This document shows, piece after piece, positions 46,126 through 55,027 of a DNA stretch of 64,000 nucleotides (positions within the stretch are counted from its first letter, which is position 1; the number at the start of each line of letters is the position of its first letter). This DNA comes from Paracoccaceae bacterium (lineage in GTDB: Bacteria > Pseudomonadota > Alphaproteobacteria > Rhodobacterales > Rhodobacteraceae): positions 1-64,000 of the forward strand of contig JAUYQR010000004.1 in NCBI GenBank assembly GCA_030697175.1, written 5' to 3'. The notes under the pieces were generated by a model that searched no databases, was not told the DNA's origin, and saw nothing but the letters and a program-made list of their open reading frames with translations. Position numbers and translations under genes: made by a program.

Positions 46126-46830
46126 ATGCCCACAGCCAGCCTCACCCTGTTCCGTTTTGCCGGTATCGGCTCCCGCCTTTGGGTGATCGGCCAGATGGGT
46201 GCCGCCCGTTTTTCCCTGCCCCGCGAACGCAAGGCGCTGTTCTGGAAGCTCTGCGGCTCCGGCACCGGAGAAGGCTTCACCCCGCGCCCGAACTGGGGCG
46301 TCTGGGCGATCCTCGCCGTCTGGCCGGATGAGGCGACGGCGCGTGACCGCACCCTCAACAGCCCGGTCTGGGCAAAATGGCGCGCCCGCGCCACCGAGGT
46401 GACAACGATCTTCCTGTCGCCCCTCTCCGCGCGCGGCTCGTGGTCCGGCGTCAACCCGTTCGTGCCGGAAACCGATCCGCACGCTCCCGCCGGTCCCCTC
46501 GCCGTCCTCACCCGCGCCACGGTGAAACCGGCCCGCGCGCTGCGGTTCTGGGGCCGGGTGCCCGACATCTCCGCCGTGATCGGCCAGGACCCCAACGTGA
46601 TCTTCAAGATCGGCATCGGTGAGGTGCCGCTTCTGCATCAGGTCACCTTCTCGATCTGGCCCGACGCCGCCTCGATGACGCATTTCGCCCGTGGCGACGG
46701 CCCGCATGGCCGCGCGATCAAGGCCGTGCGCGACGAAGGCTGGTTCACCGATGAACTTTACGCCCGCTTCCGTGTCCTCGGCTCCGAAGGTCACTGGAAC
46801 GGCCATGAACCCCTTGCCCATGCCGCCTGA
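46126..46830 (+). CDS. crtA: Spheroidene monooxygenase
   Basis: A 234-residue enzyme with the CrtA pattern: TLFRFAGIGSRLWVIGQMG, FWKLCGSGTGEGFTPRPNWGVWAILAVW, FWGRVPDISAVIGQDPNVIFKIGIGEVP, FARGDGPHGRAIKAVRDEGWF. It adds the keto group of spheroidenone in oxygen. It leads the crtA-bchIDO operon. GAGGGG precedes the ATG. Confidence 0.95.
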   Translation: MPTASLTLFRFAGIGSRLWVIGQMGAARFSLPRERKALFWKLCGSGTGEGFTPRPNWGVWAILAVWPDEATARDRTLNSPVWAKWRARATEVTTIFLSPLSARGSWSGVNPFVPETDPHAPAGPLAVLTRATVKPARALRFWGRVPDISAVIGQDPNVIFKIGIGEVPLLHQVTFSIWPDAASMTHFARGDGPHGRAIKAVRDEGWFTDELYARFRVLGSEGHWNGHEPLAHAA

Positions 46831-46843
46831 CGGAAAGCCGCCC

Positions 46844-47914
46844 ATGAACTCGATGACCCCGCCGCCAAGACCGCTTGCCAAGGCCGTGAAGGCCGCCGTC
46901 AAACCAACCGCGCGCCAGCCCTTCCCGTTCTCCGCCATCGTGGGGCAAGAGGCGATGAAGCAGGCGATGGTCCTCACCGCGATCGACCCCGGCATCGGCG
47001 GCGTCCTCGTCTTCGGCGACCGTGGCACCGGAAAATCCACCGCCGTCCGCGCGCTTGCAGCCCTCCTCCCGCCGATCGAGGCAATCGAGGGTTGCCCCGT
47101 CAACTCCCCCCGCCTCGACATGGTGCCTGACTGGGCGCAGCTCACATCCACCGCGACCGTCACCAAGCCCACGCCCGTGGTCGACCTGCCCCTCGGCGTC
47201 ACCGAAGACCGCGTCGTTGGCGCCTTGGATATCGAACGCGCCCTCACACGCGGCGAAAAGGCGTTCGAGCCCGGCCTCCTCGCCCGTGCCAACCGTGGCT
47301 ATCTCTACATAGACGAGGTCAATCTTCTGGAAGATCACATCGTCGACCTGCTCCTCGACGTCGCCCAATCCGGCGAAAACGTGGTGGAACGCGAGGGCCT
47401 CTCGATCCGCCATCCCGCCCGCTTCGTCCTCGTCGGTTCCGGCAACCCCGAGGAGGGCGAGCTTCGCCCGCAGCTTCTCGACCGGTTCGGCCTTTCCGTC
47501 GAAGTCACCTCCCCCCGCGACATCGCCACCCGCGTCGAAGTGATCCGCCGCCGCGACGCCTACGAGAACGCCTACGACAAGTTCATCAAGGCATGGCGCC
47601 CGCATGACACCACCCTGCGCACCCGGATCCTCGCCGCGCGCGACCTGTTGCCAAGGCTGAAAACCCCGAACACCGTCCTGCACGACTGCGCCGCCCTCTG
47701 CATCGCCCTCGGCTCCGATGGCCTGCGGGGCGAACTGACCCTCCTCCGTGCCGCCCGCGCCCTTGCCGCGTTCGAAGGCGCCGACACCGTGAAACGCCCG
47801 CACCTCCGCGCCGTGGCCGCGATGGCCCTGTCCCACCGCCTCCGCCGCGACCCGCTGGACGAGGCCGGCTCCGCCGCCCGCGTCGCCCGCGCCCTGACCG
47901 AGGTGTTGCCATAG
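46844..47914 (+). CDS. bchI: Magnesium chelatase subunit I (AAA+ ATPase)
   Basis: From ATG 46844 (GGAAAG seven bases before) the protein is 356 residues; ATG 46820 and 46805 would lengthen it and overlap crtA. Walker A is VFGDRGTGKSTAVRAL, the insertion PRLDMVPDWAQLTSTATVTKPTPVVDLPLG, Walker B GYLYIDEVNLLEDHIVDLLLDVAQSG, sensor I VLVGSGNPEEGELRPQLLDRF. It forms the hexamer that drives Mg insertion with BchD and BchH. The TAG stop overlaps an ATA at the head of bchD. Confidence 0.96.
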   Translation: MNSMTPPPRPLAKAVKAAVKPTARQPFPFSAIVGQEAMKQAMVLTAIDPGIGGVLVFGDRGTGKSTAVRALAALLPPIEAIEGCPVNSPRLDMVPDWAQLTSTATVTKPTPVVDLPLGVTEDRVVGALDIERALTRGEKAFEPGLLARANRGYLYIDEVNLLEDHIVDLLLDVAQSGENVVEREGLSIRHPARFVLVGSGNPEEGELRPQLLDRFGLSVEVTSPRDIATRVEVIRRRDAYENAYDKFIKAWRPHDTTLRTRILAARDLLPRLKTPNTVLHDCAALCIALGSDGLRGELTLLRAARALAAFEGADTVKRPHLRAVAAMALSHRLRRDPLDEAGSAARVARALTEVLP

Positions 47915-49587
47915 CTGACGAAGGCACCCCCTGGGCCCGCGCCCACCTGGCCCTGACCCTCCTCGCCATTGATCCGGCGGGGCTGAAGGGGCTGTGGCTG
48001 CGCGCCCGCGCCGGTCCCGTGCGCGACCACGTCACCACCGCCCTCGCCGCCATCCCCCTGCCCGCGAAACGCCTGCACCCGACCATCACCGACGATGCCC
48101 TCTTCGGCGGTCTAGACCTTTCCGCCACCCTCGCCTCCGGCCGCCCGACCTACACCCCCGGCCTCCTCGCCACCCCCTCGCTCCTCCACCTCGCGATGGC
48201 CGAACGCTCCCCCCCGGGGCTTGCCGCGCGCCTTGCCGCCGCGCTCGACACCCCCGGCCACGCGCTCGTGGCACTCGACGAATCCGCCGACGCGGACGAA
48301 ACCCTCAGCCCCGCGCTGACCGACCGCCTCGCCCTGTTCCTCGACCTTTCCGACCAGCAATGGTCCGACACCGCCCCCCTTACCCTGGACGCCGAGGCCA
48401 TCACCGCCGCCCGCGCCCGCCTTGCCCGCATCAAGACCCCGCCCGAGGCCACCCACCGCCTGACCGAAGCCGCCACCCAGCTTGGCATCCGCTCGCTCCG
48501 CGCGCCGCTTCTGGCACTTGCCACCGCCCGCGCCGCCGCCGCCCTCGCCGGGCGCAGCAAGATCACCGAGGCTGATCTTCTGACCGCCGCCGACCTCGCC
48601 TTCGCCCACCGCGCCCTGCCGCTGGCCGAGATGCCCGACCAGCCGCAACCGAACCCCGAACCGCCGCCCGACCAGCCCGACCAACCGACCGATCAGCAAT
48701 CGACCCAATCCCTGCCCGAGGAACTGCTGGTCGAGGCCGCCCGCGCCGCCCTGCCCGCCGACCTCCTCGCCCGCCTCGCCCAAGGCCGCGCCGCCCGCGC
48801 GGTGAAAGGTGCCACCGGCACCGGGGCCGCCAAATCGGGCAACCGTCGCGGCCGCCCGCTGCCCTCGCGCCCCGGCCGCCTTGGCACCGGCGCTCGCATC
48901 GACCTTGTCGCCACGCTCCGCGCCGCCGCCCCGTGGCAACCCTTGCGCCGCCGTCAATCCAATCGCCCCGACGCCGTCCTCCTCGTCCGCCCTTCCGACA
49001 TCCGCCTCAAACGCTTCGTCGAGACCTCCGACCGCGTCCTGATCTTCGCCGTCGACGCCTCCGGCTCCGCCGCCTTCGCGCGTCTGGCCGAAGCCAAGGG
49101 CGCCATCGAACTTCTCCTCGCCGCCGCCTATTCCCGCCGCGATCACGTCGCCCTCCTCGCCTTTCGCGGCACCGAGGCTGACCTGATCCTGCCGCCCACC
49201 CGCTCCCTCGTGCAAACCAAGCGCCGCCTTGCCGGCCTTCCGGGCGGCGGCGGCACCCCCCTCGCCGCAGGCCTGAAACTCGCGTTGGCCGCCGCCGCCC
49301 AAGCCCGCGCCCGTGGCCTGACCCCGACCATCGCCATCCTGACCGACGGTCGCGGCAACATCGCGCTCGACGGCACGGCGAACCGCGAACAGGCCGAGGC
49401 GGACGCCCTGCAATTCGCCCGCCTGATTCGCGCGACCGCTACGCCCGCCTTGGTGATCGACACCGCCAACCGCCCGCAACCCTCGCTGCAAGCCCTGTCG
49501 AAACAGATGGACGCGCCCTATCTCGCGCTGCCCCGCGCCGATGCACACCGGCTGTCATCCGTCCTCGAAGCGGCGCTGGGGGCGTAG
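47911..49587 (+). CDS. bchD: Magnesium chelatase subunit D, non-canonical start
   Basis: The conserved frame begins with DEGTPWARAHLALTLLAID and GLKGLWLRARAGPVRDHVTT, the usual BchD opening. From ATA 47911 it is 558 residues, about the Rhodobacter length. No ATG, GTG or TTG lies in this frame between the upstream coding shadow and GTG 48019, which would remove 36 conserved-looking residues. The AAA-like domain (to about 230) is followed by an Asp/Pro/Gln linker and a C-terminal vWA domain with MIDAS VDASGSAAFARLAEAKGAI and GTPLAAGLKLA. Confidence 0.9.
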   Translation: MADEGTPWARAHLALTLLAIDPAGLKGLWLRARAGPVRDHVTTALAAIPLPAKRLHPTITDDALFGGLDLSATLASGRPTYTPGLLATPSLLHLAMAERSPPGLAARLAAALDTPGHALVALDESADADETLSPALTDRLALFLDLSDQQWSDTAPLTLDAEAITAARARLARIKTPPEATHRLTEAATQLGIRSLRAPLLALATARAAAALAGRSKITEADLLTAADLAFAHRALPLAEMPDQPQPNPEPPPDQPDQPTDQQSTQSLPEELLVEAARAALPADLLARLAQGRAARAVKGATGTGAAKSGNRRGRPLPSRPGRLGTGARIDLVATLRAAAPWQPLRRRQSNRPDAVLLVRPSDIRLKRFVETSDRVLIFAVDASGSAAFARLAEAKGAIELLLAAAYSRRDHVALLAFRGTEADLILPPTRSLVQTKRRLAGLPGGGGTPLAAGLKLALAAAAQARARGLTPTIAILTDGRGNIALDGTANREQAEADALQFARLIRATATPALVIDTANRPQPSLQALSKQMDAPYLALPRADAHRLSSVLEAALGA

Positions 49588-49588
49588 G

Positions 49589-50443
49589 ATGGATTTCGAC
49601 CGGATGCCAAAGGACTGGCCGAACCGCACCTCGGCCCGGATGACCCGCGCCCGCCCGCACGACTGGTGCGTGTTCGAGGTTGGTCGCGGCCCCGAAATCC
49701 TGCTTCTTCACGGCGCCGGCGGCTCTGCCCACAGTTTCCGCAACCTGATCCCTGAACTGGCCGATTACCGCTGCCTCGTCCCCGACCTGCCCGGACAGGG
49801 CTTCACCCGCGCCGGCAACAAGGGCCGCCTCGGCATCGACCCGATGGCCGAAGACATCGCCCGCCTGATCGAACACGAAGGCTGGGCACCGAAACTGGTG
49901 ATCGGCCATTCCGCCGGGGCCGCGCTCGCGCTGCGCCTGTCCACCCTGATCCCGCTTGACCGCATTGTCGGCATCAACGCCGCCCTCGGCAGCTTCGAGG
50001 GGGCCGCCGGCGTCCTTTTCCCGCTCCTCGCGCGCGTCCTCTCCGTCACGCCCTTCGTGCCGCGTTTCGTCAGCGGCCTTTGGGGCAACGCGCCGACCGT
50101 GCGCCGCCTTCTCACCTCCACCGGCTCGCCACCGGACGAGGCGGGGCTGCGCCAGTACATCGCGCTGGTGCAGGACGCGGCGCATGTCGATGGCACGCTT
50201 GGCATGATGGCACAGTGGAAGCTCGACGCGCTGATGGCCGACGCGCCAAAACTGGCGACGCCAACCCTGCTCATCGCCACCACAGGCGACAAGGTTGTGC
50301 CCGCCCGCGTGTCACGCGATGCCGCCGCGCTGATGCCGGACGCAACCTACAGGGAACTGCCAAAGCTCGGCCACCTCGCGCATGAGGAAGCGGGGGCAAG
50401 GATCGGCACGGTGATCCGCGACTGGCTCGTCGATCCCGGCTGA
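49589..50443 (+). CDS. bchO: BchO, alpha/beta hydrolase of the Mg-chelatase operon
   Basis: From ATG 49589, two bases after the bchD stop, the protein is 284 residues. Alpha/beta-hydrolase features: ILLLHGAGGSAHSFRNLIPEL, VIGHSAGAALALRLS (nucleophile elbow), TTGDKVVPA (acid) and ELPKLGHLAHEE (His). Its exact job in Mg-protoporphyrin formation is not established. It ends the crtA-bchIDO operon, three bases from convergent idi. Confidence 0.92.
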   Translation: MDFDRMPKDWPNRTSARMTRARPHDWCVFEVGRGPEILLLHGAGGSAHSFRNLIPELADYRCLVPDLPGQGFTRAGNKGRLGIDPMAEDIARLIEHEGWAPKLVIGHSAGAALALRLSTLIPLDRIVGINAALGSFEGAAGVLFPLLARVLSVTPFVPRFVSGLWGNAPTVRRLLTSTGSPPDEAGLRQYIALVQDAAHVDGTLGMMAQWKLDALMADAPKLATPTLLIATTGDKVVPARVSRDAAALMPDATYRELPKLGHLAHEEAGARIGTVIRDWLVDPG

Positions 50444-50446
50444 GCC

Positions 50447-50998
50447 TCAGCGCAGCGCCAGCATCCGCGCGCCGAAGATCCGGTCGATATGTTCGGTCAT
50501 GTAGATCCGCACCCAGGGCGTGAACCGCTCCGGATTGCGCCGCACCTCGGCGGCCAGGTCGTAAAGATCGACCCAGCGCACCTCGGCCACCTCGTCGGGG
50601 TTCGGCTCGACCACCAGCCCCGCCGCCGCCTCGGCCACGAACACGTCGACCACCTCATGCTCGATCAACCCAGCGCCCACATCGGCGCGATACTCGATCC
50701 GGTCGGCGTAGGACGGGAACAGCCCGGTGATCCCCAACTCCTCCCGCAAGCGGCGCACGGCGCAAGCGGCCGCGTCCTCTTCCCAGCGCGGATGCGTGCA
50801 GCAGGTGTTCGCCCACAGGCCCGGCGTGTGATATTTCGTCAGCGCACGGCGCTGGATCAGCACACGCGAACCCTCGGTGACGAACACCGACACCGCCTTG
50901 TGGCGCAACCCCTGCTGATGCACAGCCAGCTTTCCGACCGGCGTCAGCCGCCCGTCAACCCATGCCGGGATCATCTCTTCCATCTGCGCGCCATTCAT
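50447..50998 (-). CDS. idi: Isopentenyl-diphosphate delta-isomerase, type 1
   Basis: A 183-residue Nudix-fold enzyme: LLIQRR-type start VLIQRRALTKYHTPGLWANTCCTHPRWEED with catalytic Cys, REELGITG (Nudix) and GLIEHEVVDVF with catalytic Glu. It balances IPP and DMAPP for carotenoid and phytol chains. It follows bchP by three bases as the last gene of this minus-strand series. Confidence 0.95.
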   Translation of the reverse strand: MNGAQMEEMIPAWVDGRLTPVGKLAVHQQGLRHKAVSVFVTEGSRVLIQRRALTKYHTPGLWANTCCTHPRWEEDAAACAVRRLREELGITGLFPSYADRIEYRADVGAGLIEHEVVDVFVAEAAAGLVVEPNPDEVAEVRWVDLYDLAAEVRRNPERFTPWVRIYMTEHIDRIFGARMLALR

Positions 50999-51001
50999 CC
51001 C

Positions 51002-52183
51002 TCAGGTCCAGCTTGGCTTCACCCAGCCCATCAGATGGGCCACGTTCTTGATCCCGATCTTGATGTGGGCAAGGGGCCGCGCCGCGACCAGCTTCTTGTT
51101 CATGTAGGCCTCGAAGGTCAGCTTCTGCACGTCGGTATCGTGACACAGGGACACGAACCGCTCCCGCCGCTCGTCGGACTTGTAGTAGGCGTCCTGCATC
51201 GACCGCAAGACCTTGAAGACGGTCTTGTTGTCCTTCATGAACAGCTTGCGCGCCAGTTTCAGGTCTTTCGCGCGGCCCGAAGCCAGACAGGCCTGCGCCG
51301 CCGTGGCCGCCACCCGACCGCCGAGCATCGCGTAGTAGATCCCCTCACCGGAACTTGGCGCCACGACCCCCGCCGCATCCCCGGCCAGCACCACATCGCG
51401 CCCGTTGTCCCAGCGGTCCAAGGGCCGCAGCGGGATCGGCGCGCCTTCCTTGCGGATCGTCTCGCACCCGGTCAGGCCGGATGACGCGCGCAGATCGGCG
51501 GTGGCCTGCTTCAGGTTCACCCCGTCGACGCCGGTTCCCATCCCGACGCTCGCCTGATCGCCATGCGGGAACACCCAGCCGTAGAAATCGGGGCTGATCC
51601 GCCCGTCATAGACCACGTCGCAGCGCTTCGGATCGTAGTCCTTGTTCGCCGCAGGGGCCTTGATGATCTCATGGTAGGCAATCACATAGGGGATCGTGTC
51701 GCCCCCCGGCACCTCGTCCCGCGCCACGTCAGACCGCGCGCCATCGGCACCGATCACCAGCTTTGCGCGGCTGCGCATCTCGTTGCCCGACACCTTCTCG
51801 CGCCAGACGACGTGCGTGCCATCCGCGTCACGCTCGATCCGCAGGTAAGTCCCGGTCAACCGATCCGCCCCCGCCTGAACCGCCCGCACCCGCAGGAATT
51901 CATCGAAATGCTCGCGGTCCACCATGCCCACATAGCCGTTCTCGATGTGGATATCGACCGACCGCCCGGTGGGCGAAATCATTCGCGCCGTTTCGATCTT
52001 GGCAACAATCTGCTCCGCCGGGATCTTGAAATCCGCAATCGCGCGCGGCGGGATCGCGCCACCGCAGGGCTTGATCCGCCCCGCCCGGTCCAGCATCGCC
52101 ACGCGTTTTCCGGCCCGCGCCAGATCTTCTGCCGCCGTTGCCCCCGAAGGCCCGCCGCCCACCACGAACACGTCGTATGTCAT
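51002..52183 (-). CDS. bchP: Geranylgeranyl reductase
   Basis: From ATG 52183 (MTYDVFVVGGGPSGATAAEDLARAG) the flavoprotein is 393 residues, the usual BchP length. RIKPCGGAIPPRAIADF, LVIGADGARSDVAR, YGWVFPHGDQASVGMGTG, DVVLAGDAAGVVAPSSGEGIYYAMLGGRVAA are characteristic. It reduces the geranylgeranyl tail to phytyl. It lies two bases after orf428. Confidence 0.96.
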   Translation of the reverse strand: MTYDVFVVGGGPSGATAAEDLARAGKRVAMLDRAGRIKPCGGAIPPRAIADFKIPAEQIVAKIETARMISPTGRSVDIHIENGYVGMVDREHFDEFLRVRAVQAGADRLTGTYLRIERDADGTHVVWREKVSGNEMRSRAKLVIGADGARSDVARDEVPGGDTIPYVIAYHEIIKAPAANKDYDPKRCDVVYDGRISPDFYGWVFPHGDQASVGMGTGVDGVNLKQATADLRASSGLTGCETIRKEGAPIPLRPLDRWDNGRDVVLAGDAAGVVAPSSGEGIYYAMLGGRVAATAAQACLASGRAKDLKLARKLFMKDNKTVFKVLRSMQDAYYKSDERRERFVSLCHDTDVQKLTFEAYMNKKLVAARPLAHIKIGIKNVAHLMGWVKPSWT

Positions 52184-52185
52184 TG

Positions 52186-53472
52186 TCACTCCCCCGGAAC
52201 CAATTGCGCGGTGACGCGGCGCAAGGTGCCGCCGTCGATGATCCGCCAAGCCATCATCGCGGCCGCCAGAAACAGCGCCGCCTCGAACACGAAGACCAAC
52301 CCGAACGCCACCGAAGCGTCCGCGCTGATGCGCAGCAGATCCACGAACGCAGCCCCGGCAAACCCGCCCAAGCCCTGCGCAATCGCCTGGCTTGCGCCCC
52401 AGACGCCCATTCGCGTGCCCTCACGCCCCGTGCGTCCCTCGCCTGCCAACTGCATCATCGCCCCGATCGAGGCGATGGCGAACATCCCGTTGAACACCCC
52501 CAGCACCGTCACCGCCGGCACCAGAAGCCCGATCCCCATCTGTCCCAAGGCCGCAATCGCCGCGAGGCAGGCCGCCGATCCCAGACAGCCCGCCGTGACC
52601 CACAGCTTCAGCGTCCCCAACCGGAACCCCGAAACCGCAATGCCAACGGCCAGCATGCCGACGAACATGCCGCCATGCTGCGCACCCGACAGGCTGGTCG
52701 ATTGTCCCGGTGAAAAGCCGAACACCAACCCCGCATAAGGCTCCAGGATCAGTTCCTGCAGGAAGAACGCCGACATCGACAGAAAGATGAAGATCGTGAA
52801 GACCCGCGCCTTCCGTTCCGCCCAAACCTCGGCCAGACCCTGCCACAGCGGCGTTGCATCCGGCTGACGCTCCGCCATCACGCGCCGCTCGATCCCCCAG
52901 ATCGCCAGCGCCGTCACGATCACCGCGCCCACCGTCACCACCGTGACGATCCGCATCAGCCGCGCCGGGCTGTAGGGGTCCAGCATCGCGCCGATCACAC
53001 CCGAGGTCACGGCAATCCCGAAAATCATCATCAGCCAGGTGATCGTCGCCGCCGCCGCCCGCCTGCGCGGCTCGGTCGCCGTCGCCAAAAGCGCCAGCAG
53101 CGCCGTGCCACAGGCGCCGGCGCCGATCCCGATCAGCAGATACGCCACCACCGACAGCGCCAGCCCGACACCCTGCCCCGCAATCCCCAGCGCCACCGCG
53201 ACCGAGGCCAGAAACGCGCCCAGCGACAGGATCGCCATGCCACCGATGATGAACCGTGTCCGGTTGCCCCTGGCATCCGACCAGAAACCCCAGCTTGGCC
53301 GGGTGATCTGCACGAACGAATGCAGCGCCACCAGCGCCCCCGACAGCATCGCCGGCAGCGCCAGTTCCACCACCATCAGCCGGTTCAGCGTCGATGTGGT
53401 CAGCACCACCACCGCCCCGATGCACAGTTGCACCAGCCCGAGGCGCACGATCTGCAGCCAGCTCAGGTTCAT
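52186..53472 (-). CDS. PucC/LhaA-family (BCD) membrane protein, ORF428 type
   Basis: From ATG 53472 it is exactly 428 residues, as is the protein long called ORF428 between bchG and bchP in R. capsulatus. About twelve membrane segments; RPSWGFWSDARGNRTRFI (MFS loop 2-3 motif), FSPGQSTSLSGAQHGGMFVGMLA and GRTGREGTRMGVWGASQAIAQGLGG. It likely delivers or folds BChl into antenna complexes. Its ATG overlaps the bchG stop (ATGA). Confidence 0.9.
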   Translation of the reverse strand: MNLSWLQIVRLGLVQLCIGAVVVLTTSTLNRLMVVELALPAMLSGALVALHSFVQITRPSWGFWSDARGNRTRFIIGGMAILSLGAFLASVAVALGIAGQGVGLALSVVAYLLIGIGAGACGTALLALLATATEPRRRAAAATITWLMMIFGIAVTSGVIGAMLDPYSPARLMRIVTVVTVGAVIVTALAIWGIERRVMAERQPDATPLWQGLAEVWAERKARVFTIFIFLSMSAFFLQELILEPYAGLVFGFSPGQSTSLSGAQHGGMFVGMLAVGIAVSGFRLGTLKLWVTAGCLGSAACLAAIAALGQMGIGLLVPAVTVLGVFNGMFAIASIGAMMQLAGEGRTGREGTRMGVWGASQAIAQGLGGFAGAAFVDLLRISADASVAFGLVFVFEAALFLAAAMMAWRIIDGGTLRRVTAQLVPGE

Positions 53473-54368
53473 GCCAAGCCCCTCAGCGCAAAGGCGGAAA
53501 CCATCATCCCGGTGACGTAAAGCACCACGCCCGTGCCGTTGTACCACGGCGCCTTGCCCTTCGGGTCGCGGAACAGCACCCGCATCGCGGCAAACTGCAC
53601 AAACAACAGCACCAACACCGCCAGCCCGTGCCACGGCTTGCCAAAGATCACCAGCAGCACCACGATCAGCGCCTGCGCCATCGACATCACCGTGCAGGCG
53701 ATCTTGGCTGCGACCTCCGGCCCCAACACCACCGGCAAGGACCGCACGCCATGCTGTCGGTCGCCCTCCAGCGCCTTGAAATCATTCAGCGTCATGATCC
53801 CATGCGCGCCAAGCGCATAAAGCAGCGCCACCACCACCACCTCGAACCGCGGCGGCCCCGACAACAGCACCGCCGCCCCGGTAAACCACGGCAGCCCCTC
53901 GTAACTCAGGCCCACCAGCCCCGGCCCCCACCAGCCCGACCGTTTCAGCCGCACCGGTTCCGCCGAATAGGCCCAGGCCGCGATCACGCCAACCACCGTC
54001 GCGCCAAAGCCCCACGGGCCCAGCAACCACCCCACCGCCAGCGACAGCGCCGTCATCGCCAGCGCGATATACAAGCCCCAGCGCCCCGGTATCCGCCCCG
54101 AGGGGATCGGCCGGTCCGGTTCGTTCACCGCATCGACATGCCGGTCGCACCAGTCGTTCGCCGCCTGTGACATGCCGCAGACGATCGGCCCGGCCAGCAC
54201 CATGCCAAGGATGACCAGCGGCCATTGCCCCGAAAGCGGCACCCCGGCCGACACCGATCCGCACAGATAGGCCCAGATCGGCGGGAACCAGGTGATCGGC
54301 TTTATCAGCCGCAGCATCGCGCGCGGTTCGGGGAACTGACGGGGGTGTAGGGTTTCACTGACAGCCAT
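53469..54368 (-). CDS. bchG: Bacteriochlorophyll synthase
   Basis: A 299-residue UbiA-type prenyltransferase with about nine helices. The first Asp-rich motif is QAANDWCDRHVDAVNEPDRPIPSGR, the second region GIMTLNDFKALEGDRQHGVRSLPVVLG. It esterifies bacteriochlorophyllide a with geranylgeranyl diphosphate. A PpsR site lies one base upstream of its start. Confidence 0.96.
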   Translation of the reverse strand: MAVSETLHPRQFPEPRAMLRLIKPITWFPPIWAYLCGSVSAGVPLSGQWPLVILGMVLAGPIVCGMSQAANDWCDRHVDAVNEPDRPIPSGRIPGRWGLYIALAMTALSLAVGWLLGPWGFGATVVGVIAAWAYSAEPVRLKRSGWWGPGLVGLSYEGLPWFTGAAVLLSGPPRFEVVVVALLYALGAHGIMTLNDFKALEGDRQHGVRSLPVVLGPEVAAKIACTVMSMAQALIVVLLVIFGKPWHGLAVLVLLFVQFAAMRVLFRDPKGKAPWYNGTGVVLYVTGMMVSAFALRGLA

Positions 54369-54369
54369 G

Positions 54370-54387
54370 TGTCAACTAAACATTACA
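54370..54387. promoter_or_regulatory. PpsR/CrtJ site at the bchG start
   Basis: TGTCAACTAAACATTACA is an exact TGT-N12-ACA match, ending one base before the bchG ATG. The site is unusually close to the start, so it may act as a roadblock for transcripts from bchEJ, or a leaderless bchG start may exist. Confidence 0.75.
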
Positions 54388-54436
54388 ACTTCGCGCCAAT
54401 CAAGCGTCTCGACGTCGCAGCGCGCAGAATGTCGCC

Positions 54437-55024
54437 CTAAACGCCGGTCGGGCGGATGGTGAACCGGCAAGCCCGCCCGTCGCGCTTGTCCGCCACCATC
54501 GCCGAGGGCCAGACCAGCCGCCGGAACAGCCGCTCGAACACCGCCGCGTGCCAGACGCAGGCCCGACCCTCGCCGGGATCAAGCGGGTTCCCCTCGACCA
54601 CAAACGTCAATGGTCGCCACCCCGCCACCGCAAACCGCCCCGACCCGACGAAGGTCCAGGCGTTGCGCGCAATCGCCGCCGTCAGCACCCGCGCGCCCAA
54701 GACCCCCGGCAAGGCCCGGATCGCCAGGTGCGCGGCCTGCGGGATGCGGTGCGCCAAAACGTAATCCGCCGTCGCTGTCCCCGCCAAGCGCAGCAACCCC
54801 TCGGCCCGCTCCGGCAGCACCACATGAACCGCCAGATGCACCGACCGACACTCCGCCTCCGGCCACATGCCCGCAGCGTCGGGCGGCACCGCGACCCCGG
54901 CCACTGCCATCACCCGGTCCCGCACCGCGCGCCCCTCGCACTGGTCCAGCACCCGGATCAGTTGCAGGATCGCGTTCGGCCCGATCCGCCCGGTCGTCGC
55001 GACAGGAAAACCGCCGCCGTCCAT
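54437..55024 (-). CDS. bchJ: BchJ, V4R-domain protein of bacteriochlorophyll synthesis
   Basis: A 195-residue protein (MDGGGFPVATTGRIGPNAILQLIRVLDQCEG), with VVLPERAEGLLRLAGTATADYVLAHRIPQAAHLAIRALPG and a C-terminal V4R-like CVWHAAVFERLFRRLV. BchJ was once thought the 4-vinyl reductase; now it is seen as an accessory or substrate carrier. It sits three bases from bchE. Confidence 0.9.
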   Translation of the reverse strand: MDGGGFPVATTGRIGPNAILQLIRVLDQCEGRAVRDRVMAVAGVAVPPDAAGMWPEAECRSVHLAVHVVLPERAEGLLRLAGTATADYVLAHRIPQAAHLAIRALPGVLGARVLTAAIARNAWTFVGSGRFAVAGWRPLTFVVEGNPLDPGEGRACVWHAAVFERLFRRLVWPSAMVADKRDGRACRFTIRPTGV

Positions 55025-55027
55025 GCC

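Noticed and set aside
48112-49548. Gly-rich 478-codon minus-strand frame opposite bchD
   Set aside because: Antisense of a strongly conserved bchD frame; the composition is typical of high-GC shadows.
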